A stretch of 64,000 nt of DNA from Oceanicella actignis (lineage in GTDB: Bacteria > Pseudomonadota > Alphaproteobacteria > Rhodobacterales > Rhodobacteraceae), in the NCBI RefSeq assembly GCF_008124525.1, contig NZ_VNHJ01000003.1, forward strand, positions 62,001-126,000, in the 5' to 3' direction. Positions within the stretch are counted from its first letter, which is position 1. Each line of letters starts with the position of its first letter. The notes under the pieces were generated by a model, which was not told where the DNA came from, ran no database searches, and worked only from the letters and a program-made list of their open reading frames with translations. Below, piece after piece: positions 7,796-16,366 of the stretch. The position numbers were made by a program, and so were the translations under genes.

Positions 7796-9172
7796 ATGGC
7801 CAAGGCCCGGACCCCCGCCGCCTTCGTCTGCCGCGAATGCGGCGCGGCGCACCGCAAATGGGCCGGGCGCTGCGACGCCTGCGGCGCGTGGAACGCGATC
7901 GAGGAAGAAACCGCCCTTTCCGCCGCCGGGCCGGCCTCGCGCTCGCTGGGCGGGGCGCGCGGGCGGGTGCTCGAGCTGTCGGCGCTGAGCGGGACCGAGC
8001 CCGACCCGCCGCGCCTCGCCGTCGGCGTCGAGGAGCTGGACCGCGTGCTGGGCGGCGGGCTGGTGCCGGCCTCGGCGATCCTGGTCGGGGGCGATCCGGG
8101 CATCGGCAAGTCCACCCTTCTGCTGCAGGCCGCCGCCGCCTTCGCCCGGCGCGGGGCCAAGACGATCTACGTCACGGGCGAAGAGGCCTCGGCGCAGGTG
8201 CGCATGCGCGCCGCGCGTCTGGGCCTGGCCGAGGCGCCGGTGCTGCTGGCGGCCGAGACCAATCTGCGCGACGTGCTGACCACGCTCGAGGCCGAGCGGC
8301 CGGCGGTGGCCATCGTCGACTCGATCCAGACCATGTGGGCCGACAACGTCGACAGCGCCCCCGGCTCGGTCAGCCAGGTGCGCGCCGCGGCGCACGAGCT
8401 GACCAGCTTCGCCAAGCGCCGCGGCGTGTCGGTGATCATGGTCGGGCATGTGACCAAGGACGGCCAGATCGCCGGCCCGCGCGTGGTCGAGCACATGGTC
8501 GACACGGTGCTCTATTTCGAGGGCGAGCGCGGCCATCAGTTCCGCATCCTGCGCGCGGTCAAGAACCGCTTCGGCCCGGCCTCCGAGATCGGCGTCTTCG
8601 AGATGACCGGCAAGGGGCTCAAGCAGGTGCTCAACCCCTCGGCGCTGTTCCTGTCGGACCGCGAGACGACCGCGCCGGGCTCGGCGGTGTTCGCCGGGCT
8701 CGAGGGCACGCGCCCGGTGCTGGTCGAGTTCCAGGCCCTGGTCGCGCCGGCGCAGCCCGGTTCGGCGCGGCGCGCGGTGGTGGGCTGGGATTCGAGCCGC
8801 CTGGCCATGCTGCTGGCGGTGCTCGAGGCGCGCTGCGGGGTCTCGCTGGCGCAGCACGACGTCTATCTGAACGTGGCCGGCGGCCTGCGCGTCAGCGAGC
8901 CGGCGGCCGACCTGGCCGTGGCGGCGGCGCTGCTGGGCGCGGTGCGCGGCGCGGCGGCGCCGGCCGATGCGGTGGTGTTCGGCGAGATCAGCCTGTCGGG
9001 CGCTCTGCGTCCGGCGCCGCAGCCCGACCTGAGGCTGCGCGAGGCCGAGAAGCTGGGATTTCGCGCCGCGCTGACGCCTTCGCAGGTGAAGCTGGCGGCG
9101 AAATCTGGCATGACGGTCCGGCGATTCGACGACCTGGCCCAATTCGTCGGCCAGGTCTTCGCCGAGGGCTGA
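7796..9172 (+). CDS. radA: DNA repair protein RadA (branch-migration ATPase)
   Basis: 458 aa. It processes recombination intermediates by driving RecA-assisted branch migration. An N-terminal C4 zinc finger is formed by C12, C15, C26 and C29. The RecA-like ATPase has Walker A GGDPGIGKST (about 97-106), and the RadA-specific KNRFG motif sits at about 255. The C-terminal third is the Lon-protease-like domain (DVYLNVAGGLRVSEPAADLA). The length matches E. coli RadA (460). The ATG at 7796 was chosen because the zinc finger begins at residue 12 and GAGGG lies just upstream. Followed by cvpA, its usual neighbour in this group. Confidence 0.97.
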   Translation: MAKARTPAAFVCRECGAAHRKWAGRCDACGAWNAIEEETALSAAGPASRSLGGARGRVLELSALSGTEPDPPRLAVGVEELDRVLGGGLVPASAILVGGDPGIGKSTLLLQAAAAFARRGAKTIYVTGEEASAQVRMRAARLGLAEAPVLLAAETNLRDVLTTLEAERPAVAIVDSIQTMWADNVDSAPGSVSQVRAAAHELTSFAKRRGVSVIMVGHVTKDGQIAGPRVVEHMVDTVLYFEGERGHQFRILRAVKNRFGPASEIGVFEMTGKGLKQVLNPSALFLSDRETTAPGSAVFAGLEGTRPVLVEFQALVAPAQPGSARRAVVGWDSSRLAMLLAVLEARCGVSLAQHDVYLNVAGGLRVSEPAADLAVAAALLGAVRGAAAPADAVVFGEISLSGALRPAPQPDLRLREAEKLGFRAALTPSQVKLAAKSGMTVRRFDDLAQFVGQVFAEG

Positions 9173-9215
9173 GGCGCGGCGCGCGAGTGGCGTTGAAAGG
9201 CATGGGGGCGACCTG

Positions 9216-9845
9216 ATGGAGTATACGATCGCGGACGGGGCGGTTCTTGTGGTGACGCTGGTCTCGGGGCTGCTGGCCTTCACCCGCGGCTTCACGCGCG
9301 AGGCGCTGGCCATCGGCGGCTGGATCCTGGCCGCGATCCTGGCCCTTTACGGCGCGCCGCTGGTCGAGCCCATCCTCAAGGAGACCCCCACCATCGGCGA
9401 CATCCTGCAGCGCAACTGCAACCTGTCCAAGCTGGTGGCCTTCGCGGTCGTCTTCGCCATCGCGCTGATCTTCCTGTCGATCTTCACGCCGCTCTTTTCC
9501 TCGGCGGTGCGCGAATCGCCCCTCGGCGCGGTGGACAAGGCGCTGGGCTTCCTGTTCGGCCTAGCGCGCGGCGTGGCGCTGGTGGCCGTGGCCTGGCTGA
9601 TCTACGCGCAGATCATGCCGCCCTCCGAACGCCTGCCCGCCATCGAGAAGGCGCGCTCGGTCGCCCTCATCAAGGAGGCCGCCAACATCATCGAAAACAA
9701 CGCCCCGCGCACCGTGCCCGACTGGATCCGCCGGCCCGTCAACCAGCTGACCGCCGAGTGCGGCGGCTTCTTCGAGCTGGACGCCCCCGGCGCCGGCGCC
9801 GGCGCGCTGACCCCGAACGGCCGCGCCGCGCCCGCCGAGCGCTGA
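9216..9845 (+). CDS. cvpA: CvpA family inner-membrane protein
   Basis: 209 aa. Four predicted transmembrane segments occupy about residues 8-30, 35-52, 72-93 and 108-130. A soluble tail follows (PDWIRRP block near 168-174). The N-terminal pattern with GLLAFTRGFTREAL is diagnostic of CvpA, named for colicin V production and tied to envelope homeostasis, with unclear biochemistry. It lies 43 nt after radA and 113 nt before purF. The cvpA-purF linkage is very widely conserved. Confidence 0.93.
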   Translation: MEYTIADGAVLVVTLVSGLLAFTRGFTREALAIGGWILAAILALYGAPLVEPILKETPTIGDILQRNCNLSKLVAFAVVFAIALIFLSIFTPLFSSAVRESPLGAVDKALGFLFGLARGVALVAVAWLIYAQIMPPSERLPAIEKARSVALIKEAANIIENNAPRTVPDWIRRPVNQLTAECGGFFELDAPGAGAGALTPNGRAAPAER

Positions 9846-9862
9846 GCCGGCGCCCGCGGCGG

Positions 9863-9891
9863 GTGACAGCGCCGCGGGCGGCCGATATAAG
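9863..9891 (+). promoter_or_regulatory. candidate sigma70 promoter for purF
   Basis: GTGACA, a 17-nt spacer, then TATAAG, in the 113-bp cvpA-purF gap. The predicted start would be near 9898, giving a leader of about 60 nt. The TATAAG stands out in a GC-rich background. Confidence 0.45.
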
Positions 9892-9958
9892 GCCACCGAA
9901 CCTTCCCCGCGCCCGCGCCGCGGGCCGCCCGCCAACGCCGACCGAGGGCGCATCGACC

Positions 9959-11449
9959 ATGACCGACGCCGACATCGCCTCCCGCTTCCCGCGTCACCCC
10001 TTCGACAGCGACGACCCGGACAAGCTGCGCGAGGAATGCGGCCTGTTCGGCGCCTTCAACGTGACCGACGCCGCCAGCTTCGTGGCGCTGGGCCTGCATG
10101 CGCTGCAGCATCGCGGACAGGAGGCGGCGGGCATCGTCACCTACGACCCCGAGATCGGCTTCAGCTCGGTGCGCCGGCTGGGCTATGTGCGCGACAACTT
10201 CACCCAGCGCGAGACGATAGAGGCCCTGCCCGGCCGCAGCGGCATCGGCCATGTGCGCTACTCGACCTCGGGCGCCAAGGGGCAGACCGCCATCCGCGAC
10301 GTGCAGCCGCTTTACGCGGACCTGGCCATGGGCGGCTGCGCCGTCGCGCACAACGGCAACCTGACCAACGCCCGCGCCATCAAGAAGGAGCTGATCGAGC
10401 GCGGCTCGATCTTCCAGTCCTCGTCCGACACCGAGGTCATCATCCATCTGATGGCCCGCAGCTTCCAGAAGAACATCCCCGAGCGCATGAAAGAGGCGCT
10501 GCGCCGCGTCGAGGGCGCGTTCTCGATCATCGCGCTGACGCGCTCGAAGATGATCGGCGTGCGCGACCCGCTGGGCGTGCGCCCGCTGTCGCTGGCGCGT
10601 CTGGGCGAGGGCTGGGCGCTGGCTTCCGAGACCTGCGCCTTCGACATCTGCGGCGCCGAGTTCGTGCGCGAGATCGAGCCGGGCGAGATGGTCATCATCT
10701 CGGAGAAGGGCGTCGAAAGCTTCCGCCCCTTCGAGCCGGCGCGCCCGCGCTTTTGCATCTTCGAGCATGTGTATTTCTCGCGCCCCGACAGCGTGATCGG
10801 CGGCCGCTCGGTCTATGAGAGCCGCCGCGCCATCGGCGTCGAGCTGGCGCGCGAGGCGCCGGTCGAGGCCGATCTGGTCTGCCCAATCCCCGACAGCGGC
10901 ACCCCGGCGGCCATCGGCTACAGCCAGGAAAGCGGCATTCCGTACGCCATGGGGATCATCCGCAACCAGTACATGGGCCGCACCTTCATCGAGCCCTCCG
11001 AGCAGATCCGCAACATGGGCGTGCGGCTCAAGCTCAACGTCAACCGCGCGCTGATCCGCGGCAAGCGCGTGGTGCTGGTGGACGATTCGGTGGTGCGCGG
11101 CACCACCTCGCGCAAGATCCGCGAGATGATCGTGGACGCCGGCGCGGCCGAGGTGCATTTCCGCATCGCCTCGCCGCCCACCGCCTGGCCCTGCTTCTAC
11201 GGCGTGGACACGCCCGAGCGCGACAAGCTTCTGGCCGCGCGCATGACCGAGGAAGAGATGCGCGCCTATCTGGGCGTGGACAGCCTGCGCTTCATCTCGC
11301 TCGACGGGCTTTACCGCGCCGTGGGCGAGGAGAACGGCCGCGACCCCTCGGCGCCGCGCTATTGCGACGCGTGCTTCTCGGGGCAGTATCCGATCCCGCC
11401 CTCGGACGCGCTGAGCGAGGGCGCGCTCGAGCTGGAGGACGCGCGATGA
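9959..11449 (+). CDS. purF: amidophosphoribosyltransferase
   Basis: 496 aa (EC 2.4.2.14). It catalyses the first committed step of purine synthesis: PRPP plus glutamine to phosphoribosylamine. The catalytic N-terminal nucleophile is Cys27 in REECGLFGAF, so a 26-residue propeptide must be removed. Glutaminase-domain blocks include ALQHRGQEAAGI and GHVRYSTSG. The PRPP-binding loop is VVLVDDSVVRGTTSRK. The Cys positions near IASPPTAWPCFYGVD and YCDACFSGQYP resemble the B. subtilis-type enzyme with an Fe-S cluster (inference). The stop overlaps the next start as ATGA. Confidence 0.98.
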   Translation: MTDADIASRFPRHPFDSDDPDKLREECGLFGAFNVTDAASFVALGLHALQHRGQEAAGIVTYDPEIGFSSVRRLGYVRDNFTQRETIEALPGRSGIGHVRYSTSGAKGQTAIRDVQPLYADLAMGGCAVAHNGNLTNARAIKKELIERGSIFQSSSDTEVIIHLMARSFQKNIPERMKEALRRVEGAFSIIALTRSKMIGVRDPLGVRPLSLARLGEGWALASETCAFDICGAEFVREIEPGEMVIISEKGVESFRPFEPARPRFCIFEHVYFSRPDSVIGGRSVYESRRAIGVELAREAPVEADLVCPIPDSGTPAAIGYSQESGIPYAMGIIRNQYMGRTFIEPSEQIRNMGVRLKLNVNRALIRGKRVVLVDDSVVRGTTSRKIREMIVDAGAAEVHFRIASPPTAWPCFYGVDTPERDKLLAARMTEEEMRAYLGVDSLRFISLDGLYRAVGEENGRDPSAPRYCDACFSGQYPIPPSDALSEGALELEDAR

Positions 11450-12120
11450 GCGCGCCGCTGGCCGGCAAGATCGCCCTGGTCACGGGCGCAAGCCGCGGGC
11501 TTGGCCGCGCTCTGGCCGAGGAGCTGGGCGCGCGCGGCGCGCATGTGATCGCGCTGGCGCGCACCGTCGGCGGGCTCGAGGAGCTGGACGACGCCATCCG
11601 CGCCCGCGGCGGCGAGGCGACGCTGGTTCCGGCCGACGTGTCGGACGACGACGCCCTGCCCCGCCTCGGCGCCGCGATCCATCAGCGTTGGGGCAAGCTC
11701 GACCTGTGGGTGAACTGCGCCGTCCATGCGCCGCCGCTCACCCCCGCGTCGCATCTGAACGTCAAGGACTGGGACCGAGCCATGGCGGTCAATGCGCGCG
11801 CGCAGGCGCAGCTGGTGCGCATGCTCGAGCCGCTCTTGCGCGCGGCGCCGTCGGGCGTGGCCGCGCTGATGGACGATCCGCGCAATGACGGGGCGTTCCA
11901 CGGCGCCTACGCCGCCTCGAAGGCGGCGGCGCGCGCGGCGGCGCTGTGCTGGGCCGAAGAGTGCCGCCGCCTCGGGCCGAAGGTGCTGCTTCTGACGCCG
12001 CCGCTCATGGCGACGGCGGTGCGCGCGCGCTTTCGCCCCGGCGAGGACCGCGCCGCGCTGGCGACGCCGCCGGCGGCGGCGGCCCGGCTGCTGCCGGAAA
12101 TTCTCGACGCGCTGGGCTGA
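11446..12120 (+). CDS. SDR family oxidoreductase, purF-coupled
   Basis: 224 aa Rossmann-fold SDR. The NAD(P)-binding TGASRGLG is at residues 14-21, the NAG-equivalent reads NCAV, and the catalytic pair Y-x3-K is in YAASKAAA. The residue normally serving as catalytic Ser, about 12-14 before the Tyr, falls in ALMDDPRNDG, so no serine is visible there. I believe the purF-linked Rhodobacterales homologs share this, but have not checked. Translationally coupled to purF by ATGA. The substrate is unknown and a role in purine metabolism should not be assumed. Confidence 0.88.
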   Translation: MSAPLAGKIALVTGASRGLGRALAEELGARGAHVIALARTVGGLEELDDAIRARGGEATLVPADVSDDDALPRLGAAIHQRWGKLDLWVNCAVHAPPLTPASHLNVKDWDRAMAVNARAQAQLVRMLEPLLRAAPSGVAALMDDPRNDGAFHGAYAASKAAARAAALCWAEECRRLGPKVLLLTPPLMATAVRARFRPGEDRAALATPPAAAARLLPEILDALG

Positions 12121-12143
12121 AGGCGGGCGCGCGGCCGAAGGCG

Positions 12144-12171
12144 GCGCGGGGCCGGCATCCCGGCCCCGCGC
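12144..12171. terminator. hairpin between convergent SDR and cupin genes
   Basis: Perfect 12-bp arms GCGCGGGGCCGG / CCGGCCCCGCGC with loop CATC. There is no T-run on either side. It probably acts as a bidirectional end of transcription. Confidence 0.55.
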
Positions 12172-12186
12172 CCCGGCCCCCGAGGT

Positions 12187-12594
12187 TCAATCCTGCGGCG
12201 GCGTCAGGTAGTCGTCCTGCGAGACCTGCTCGAGCCAGTGCGCGGTCACGCCGTCGACGGCCTCCTGCATCGCCAGATGCGTCATCGGCTGATCGGGCGC
12301 GGCGCCGTGCCAGTGCTCTTCGCCCGGGGCGAAGCGCACCACGTCGCCCGGCCCCAGCTCGCGCACCGGACCGCCGCGGCTTTGCACCCGGCAGCGCCCC
12401 GACAGGATCAGCAGCGTCTGCCCCGCCGGGTGCGTGTGCCAGGCCGTGCGCGCGCCCGGCGCGAAGGACACCGTCAGCGCCGACAGGCGCGAGGGCGCCT
12501 CGGGCGCGGCGACGGTCTGCATCCAGACCTCGCCGACGAAATAGTCCTCCGGCGCCCGGCGGGCGGCGCGTTCGCGCAGGGTCTCGATCTTCAT
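12187..12594 (-). CDS. small cupin-domain protein
   Basis: 135 aa single-domain cupin. Motif 1 reads G-x5-H-x-H in PGARTAWHTHPAGQTLLIL (about residues 46-64), and motif 2 is PGDVVRFAPGEEHWHGA with metal-type histidines. Such proteins are often annotated as carboxymuconolactone decarboxylase-associated or quercetinase-like cupins. The C-terminal AVDGVTAHWLEQVSQDDY is typical of that group. AGGAGG precedes the ATG by five bases. It lies 35 nt downstream of der on the same strand and may be read from the same transcript. The ligand is unknown. Confidence 0.88.
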   Translation of the reverse strand: MKIETLRERAARRAPEDYFVGEVWMQTVAAPEAPSRLSALTVSFAPGARTAWHTHPAGQTLLILSGRCRVQSRGGPVRELGPGDVVRFAPGEEHWHGAAPDQPMTHLAMQEAVDGVTAHWLEQVSQDDYLTPPQD

Positions 12595-12629
12595 GGCGTC
12601 CTCCTTCTGGCCGGCCGGCGGGCCGGCGG

Positions 12630-13997
12630 TCAGCCGCGCGGTTTGCCGCGCGCGCGCGCCTTGCCCTCGAAGGGGTTCTCGCCCTTGCGGTAGGTCAGGC
12701 GGATCGGCGTGCCCTCAAGCCCGAAATCGCGCCGCAAGCCGTTGACGAGAAAGCGCGTGTAGCTTTCGGGCATCTCGTCGGCGCGCTGGCAGAAGGCCAG
12801 GAAGCTGGGCGGGCGGCTCTTGATCTGCGTCATGTAGCGCAGCTTGATCCGCCGTCCGCCGGGCGCGGGCGGGGGGTGGGCCTCGGTCTGCTCGCGCAGC
12901 CACTGGTTCAGCTGCGAGGTCGAGATGCGCGCGTTCCAGACCTCGTGCGCGTCCAGCACCGCCTGGCGCAGCTTGTCCAGCCCCTTGCCCTGGATGGCCG
13001 AGACCGCCACCAGCGGCGCGCCCTTGAGCTGGGGCAGAAGGCGGGCGAACTGCTCGCGCAGCTCGCGCAGGCGCCGATTCTTGTCCTCGACCAGGTCCCA
13101 CTTGTTCACCGCCACCACCACCGCGCGCCCCTCGCGCTCGGCCAGGTCCGCGATGCGCAGATCCTGCGTCTCGAAGGGGTTCTGGGCGTCGACCAGCAGC
13201 ACCACCACCTCGGCGAAGCGCACCGCGCGCAGACCGTCCGAGACGCTGAGCTTCTCGAGCTTCGAGACCACGCGCGCCTTCTTGCGCATGCCCGCGGTGT
13301 CGAAGATGCGAAAATCGGTCCCGCCCCACGACACATTCACCGAAATGGCGTCGCGGGTGATGCCGGCCTCGGGGCCGGTCAGCAGCCGGTCCTCGCCCAG
13401 TATGGCGTTGACCAGCGTCGACTTGCCGGCATTGGGCCGACCGACCACGGCCAGCTGGATGGGGCGGTCGGGGCGCGGCGCGTCCAGCTCGCGCGCCTCG
13501 TGCTCGGCCACCAGCGGCTCGAGCGCCGCGTAAAGATCGCCCATGCCCTCGCCATGCTCGGCCGACAGGCCGATGGGCTCGCCCAGCCCCAGGCGCCAGG
13601 CCTCGAGCACGCCGGCCTCGCCCTGCGCGCCTTCGGCCTTGTTGACGCCCAGGATCACGCGCCCGTTCCTGCGCCGCAGGATGTCGGCGAAGACCTCGTC
13701 CTGCGGGGTCACGCCGGCGCGCGCGTCCAGAAGGAACAGGCAGGCGTCGGCCATGTCCACGGCGCGCTCGGTCAGCGCGCGCATGCGCCCGGGCAGGCTT
13801 TCGGGGTCGGCCTCCTCGAGGCCGGCGGTGTCGATGACCGTGAAGGTCAGATCGCCCAGCCGCGCTTCGCCCTCGCGCAGGTCGCGGGTGACGCCCGGCT
13901 GGTCGTCCACCAGCGCCAGGCGCTTGCCCACGAGGCGGTTGAAGAGGGTCGATTTTCCAACGTTCGGTCTTCCGACGATCGCCAGCTTGAATGACAT
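12630..13997 (-). CDS. der: ribosome-associated GTPase Der (EngA)
   Basis: 455 aa essential GTPase for 50S subunit assembly. It has two tandem G domains, each with a P-loop: GRPNVGKST near residue 9 and GRPNAGKST near residue 185. Both NKxD motifs are present, VNKAEG-like and VNKWDL. A C-terminal KH-like domain follows ([19 protein letters not shown]). I chose the ATG at 13997 because GGAG lies six bases upstream and family members begin [16 protein letters not shown]. An in-frame ATG at 14009 would start inside that ribosome binding site. Third gene of the TPR-bamB-der run. Confidence 0.97.
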   Translation of the reverse strand: MSFKLAIVGRPNVGKSTLFNRLVGKRLALVDDQPGVTRDLREGEARLGDLTFTVIDTAGLEEADPESLPGRMRALTERAVDMADACLFLLDARAGVTPQDEVFADILRRRNGRVILGVNKAEGAQGEAGVLEAWRLGLGEPIGLSAEHGEGMGDLYAALEPLVAEHEARELDAPRPDRPIQLAVVGRPNAGKSTLVNAILGEDRLLTGPEAGITRDAISVNVSWGGTDFRIFDTAGMRKKARVVSKLEKLSVSDGLRAVRFAEVVVLLVDAQNPFETQDLRIADLAEREGRAVVVAVNKWDLVEDKNRRLRELREQFARLLPQLKGAPLVAVSAIQGKGLDKLRQAVLDAHEVWNARISTSQLNQWLREQTEAHPPPAPGGRRIKLRYMTQIKSRPPSFLAFCQRADEMPESYTRFLVNGLRRDFGLEGTPIRLTYRKGENPFEGKARARGKPRG

Positions 13998-14071
13998 GTC
14001 ATGCTCCATCCGCGCTGCGCGCGGAACCAGTTCGCGGCCCGCGCCCGGCGGGCGGGGCCCAATGCGGCGAC

Positions 14072-14108
14072 GGGCCGCGCCGCCCGCGCGTTGCGCGGCG
14101 GGGCGGCC
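14072..14108 (-). terminator. imperfect GC hairpin between bamB and der
   Basis: Two near-complementary arms (GGGCCGCGCCGCCC and GGCGGGGCGGCCC) around a short loop lie in the 133-bp gap. It lacks a T-run, so it may be an RNA-stabilising or attenuating structure rather than a true terminator. Confidence 0.3.
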
Positions 14109-14130
14109 CGCGGCGTGTCTTGCGCGCGCT

Positions 14131-15471
14131 TCAGCGCAGCGCGGTCAGGCGGCCGTCGGCGGTGTGCACATAGATCGCGCCGCCCGCCGCCAGCGGCTCG
14201 GAATACGCGCCGCCGCTCAGCCGCGTCTCGGCCAGCTGGGCGCCGGTGACAGGATCATGCGCCAGCATGCGCCCGTCGGACGAGACGGTCAGCAGCCGCC
14301 CGCCGGCCAGGATGGGGCCGCGCCAGGCGATGGGCCCCTCGCGGTCGTCGGGGTCGGCGTAGCCCGGCAGCTCGACGCGCCACAGCGTGCGGCCCGTCTG
14401 CGCGTCGAGGCGCATGAGCGCGGGTTCGGTCGAGGCGACGAAGACGCTGTCGCCCGCCGGCCAGACCGGCGAGAGCGCGCCGAAGGCGCGCGTCCACTTG
14501 CGCCGGCCCGTGCGTCCGTCGATGGCGGTCAGCTGCGCGCCCGCCCCGCCGGCATAGATGTCCGTGCCCACGATCACCGGCGCCGAGGTCACGTCGGGAA
14601 ACGCCGCCAGCCCCGAGGCGCCGAGCCCCCCCGCCGCCAGGTTCGCCGTCCACAGCTGCAGCCCGCCCGAGGCGCGCGCCAGCGTCAGCTCGCCCGAGCC
14701 GAAGGGAAGAACCACCACCGAGCGCAGCGTCGCCGGCGGCGCGCCCGCCAGCGCGCCGGCGCGGGCGCTGGCCGCGTCCATGCGCCACAGCTCGGCGCCG
14801 TCCTCGCCGTTCAGCGCGTGGGCCGTGTTGGCGCGCGTGACGACGAAGACGCGCCCGTTCGCCGCCGCGGGCGCCACTCGCACCGGCCCGTCCACCCGCC
14901 GGCGCCAGATGATGCGCCCGTCCCGGGGGTCGAGCGCCAGCGCCTCGCCAAAGCCGGTCGTGGCGTAGACGCGCCCGTCGGCCGCGACGACGCCGCCGCC
15001 GAAGCCGGCCTCGGGGTCCTCGCCCTCGGGGGTCAGGTCCACGCGCCAGAGCTGCGCGCCCGAGGCGGCGTCGAAGGCCAAGAGGGCCGCCTCGCCGTCG
15101 CGCACGAAGACGCGCCCGCCCGCCACGGCCGGCTGGCCGGGGGCGGGCATGTCCTCGAAGGCGGCGCCGGCGTCGACGCTCCAGACCGCGCGCGGCGCGG
15201 CGGGCGCGGCGACGTGACCGGCCCCGTCGAAGGCCGAATGGGCCGCGTCGCCGTTCACATGCGTCCAGTCGGCGACCGAGATGGCGGGCGGGATCGGGCG
15301 CGTCTCGGGGCTTGCGGGCGCCTGCTCGGCGGCGCCGGCGGGCAAGACGGGCAGCCGCTCGCCGGCAAGGCGCGCCTCGTCGTCGGACGCGCACGCGCCC
15401 AGCGCCGCAAGCGCGCAGGCCGCCCCCCCGATGCGCAGCGCGCGGCGAGCGAGATCAAGGCGACGGGTCAT
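14131..15471 (-). CDS. bamB: BamB-like outer-membrane assembly lipoprotein (PQQ-type beta-propeller)
   Basis: 446 aa. A lipoprotein signal peptide ends in the lipobox LGAC with lipidated Cys27. The rest is a repeated propeller with WD-like blade ends such as [37 protein letters not shown] and GRTLWRVEL. BamB is a scaffold of the BAM complex that inserts beta-barrel proteins into the outer membrane. AGGAGG precedes the ATG. The context is diagnostic: the TPR anchor protein lies 39 nt upstream and der downstream, the order conserved from E. coli (yfgM-bamB-der) to alphaproteobacteria. Confidence 0.92.
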   Translation of the reverse strand: MTRRLDLARRALRIGGAACALAALGACASDDEARLAGERLPVLPAGAAEQAPASPETRPIPPAISVADWTHVNGDAAHSAFDGAGHVAAPAAPRAVWSVDAGAAFEDMPAPGQPAVAGGRVFVRDGEAALLAFDAASGAQLWRVDLTPEGEDPEAGFGGGVVAADGRVYATTGFGEALALDPRDGRIIWRRRVDGPVRVAPAAANGRVFVVTRANTAHALNGEDGAELWRMDAASARAGALAGAPPATLRSVVVLPFGSGELTLARASGGLQLWTANLAAGGLGASGLAAFPDVTSAPVIVGTDIYAGGAGAQLTAIDGRTGRRKWTRAFGALSPVWPAGDSVFVASTEPALMRLDAQTGRTLWRVELPGYADPDDREGPIAWRGPILAGGRLLTVSSDGRMLAHDPVTGAQLAETRLSGGAYSEPLAAGGAIYVHTADGRLTALR

Positions 15472-15510
15472 GCGTATCCTCCTGACTGCAAGGCGCGGCG
15501 CGCGGCGCGC

Positions 15511-16173
15511 TCAGGCGCCGTCCTCGCCCGAGGCGGGCAGCGCCTCGGCCAGAGCGCCCAGCCGCTCGCGCAGCTCGGCGGTGGCGCGCGGGTCGGACAT
15601 CGCGGCGGCCATGTCCTCGCGCGCGCCCTTGGCGTCGCCCGCGCGCAGCCGCGCGACGGCGCGCGCCTCGAGCGCCAGCGGGCGCAGCGTCGCCCCCTCG
15701 GCGGCGAAGGGCGCGATCGCCTCGGCCAGCGCCTCGGGCTTCATGTCGGGGGCGCGCAGCATCAGCGCCTTCCAGCCCGCGAGATCGCGCCAGAGGGGAT
15801 CGGCGCCCGCATCGGCGGCGATCGCGTCGAGCAGCCGCGCCGCCTCTTCGGGCTTGCCCGCATCGGCCAGCGCGCCCGCCTCGCTCATGCGCGCCAGCAG
15901 CGCGGCGCCCGGGGCGGCCGCTTCGGCGACGGCGGCGAAGGCTTCGGCGCGCCGGGCGGGGTCGTCGATGCGCGCGGCGGCGATCAGCCGGCCGCCGGTC
16001 TCGCGCGCGGCCTCCTCGCGCCGGTGCTCGCGCCAGCTGAACACGGCCGCGGCCAGGACGATCAGCGTCAGCCCCGCGATCACCGCCGGGCCGAAGCGCC
16101 GCCACAGCCGCAAGAGCCGGTCGCGGCGCAGCTCTTCGGTGACCTCCTGGATGAAGCTGTCGGTGTCGCTCAA
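15511..16173 (-). CDS. YfgM-like membrane-anchored tetratricopeptide protein
   Basis: 220 aa. A cytoplasmic N-terminus (SDTDSFIQEVTEELRRDRLL) is followed by one transmembrane helix at about residues 27-46. A periplasmic helical domain of TPR_21 type comes next, rich in Ala pairs. YfgM is a SecYEG-associated periplasmic chaperone partner in E. coli. The start is inferred as TTG at 16173-16171 because homologs begin MSDTDSFI and no ATG fits the conserved N-terminus. An in-frame ATG far upstream would add about 65 unconserved residues. First gene of the bamB-der operon. Confidence 0.85.
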   Translation of the reverse strand: MSDTDSFIQEVTEELRRDRLLRLWRRFGPAVIAGLTLIVLAAAVFSWREHRREEAARETGGRLIAAARIDDPARRAEAFAAVAEAAAPGAALLARMSEAGALADAGKPEEAARLLDAIAADAGADPLWRDLAGWKALMLRAPDMKPEALAEAIAPFAAEGATLRPLALEARAVARLRAGDAKGAREDMAAAMSDPRATAELRERLGALAEALPASGEDGA

Positions 16174-16258
16174 CTGCCTGCACTCCCGTCTCGCGCCGCG
16201 CGCGGGCGGCGGCGCGGAAAAATTCCGTCCGTCCTGCGACCGAAAGGCGCTGATCGGG

Positions 16259-16287
16259 CGTATATTGTCAAGGCCGCCCGCGCGCAA
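16259..16287 (-). promoter_or_regulatory. candidate promoter of the TPR-bamB-der operon
   Basis: Read on the minus strand: TTGCGC, 17 nt, TATACG, giving a leader of about 79 nt. A perfect TTGACA lies in the spacer (16266-16271) but lacks a good -10. Confidence 0.4.
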
Positions 16288-16289
16288 CC

Positions 16290-16319
16290 TTGCCGCCCCG
16301 CGCATGCAGGCCATATTGT
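16290..16319 (+). promoter_or_regulatory. candidate promoter of the RND efflux operon
   Basis: TTGCCG, an 18-nt spacer, then TATTGT. The leader to the ATG at 16367 would be about 40 nt. It is divergent from, and immediately beside, the bamB operon promoter. Confidence 0.4.
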
Positions 16320-16366
16320 GCCCCCGCATGCGCCGCCGCGGCCGCATGCGTCGAACGGAGCTGGTC

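Noticed and set aside
11446-12120. purF-linked SDR as a purine enzyme
   Set aside because: The linkage alone does not support it. SDR motifs only show a Rossmann oxidoreductase, so it was left without a specific function.
13998-14009. Upstream ATG (MEHD) for der
   Set aside because: It lies within the Shine-Dalgarno region of the conserved MSFK start and adds residues not seen in the family.
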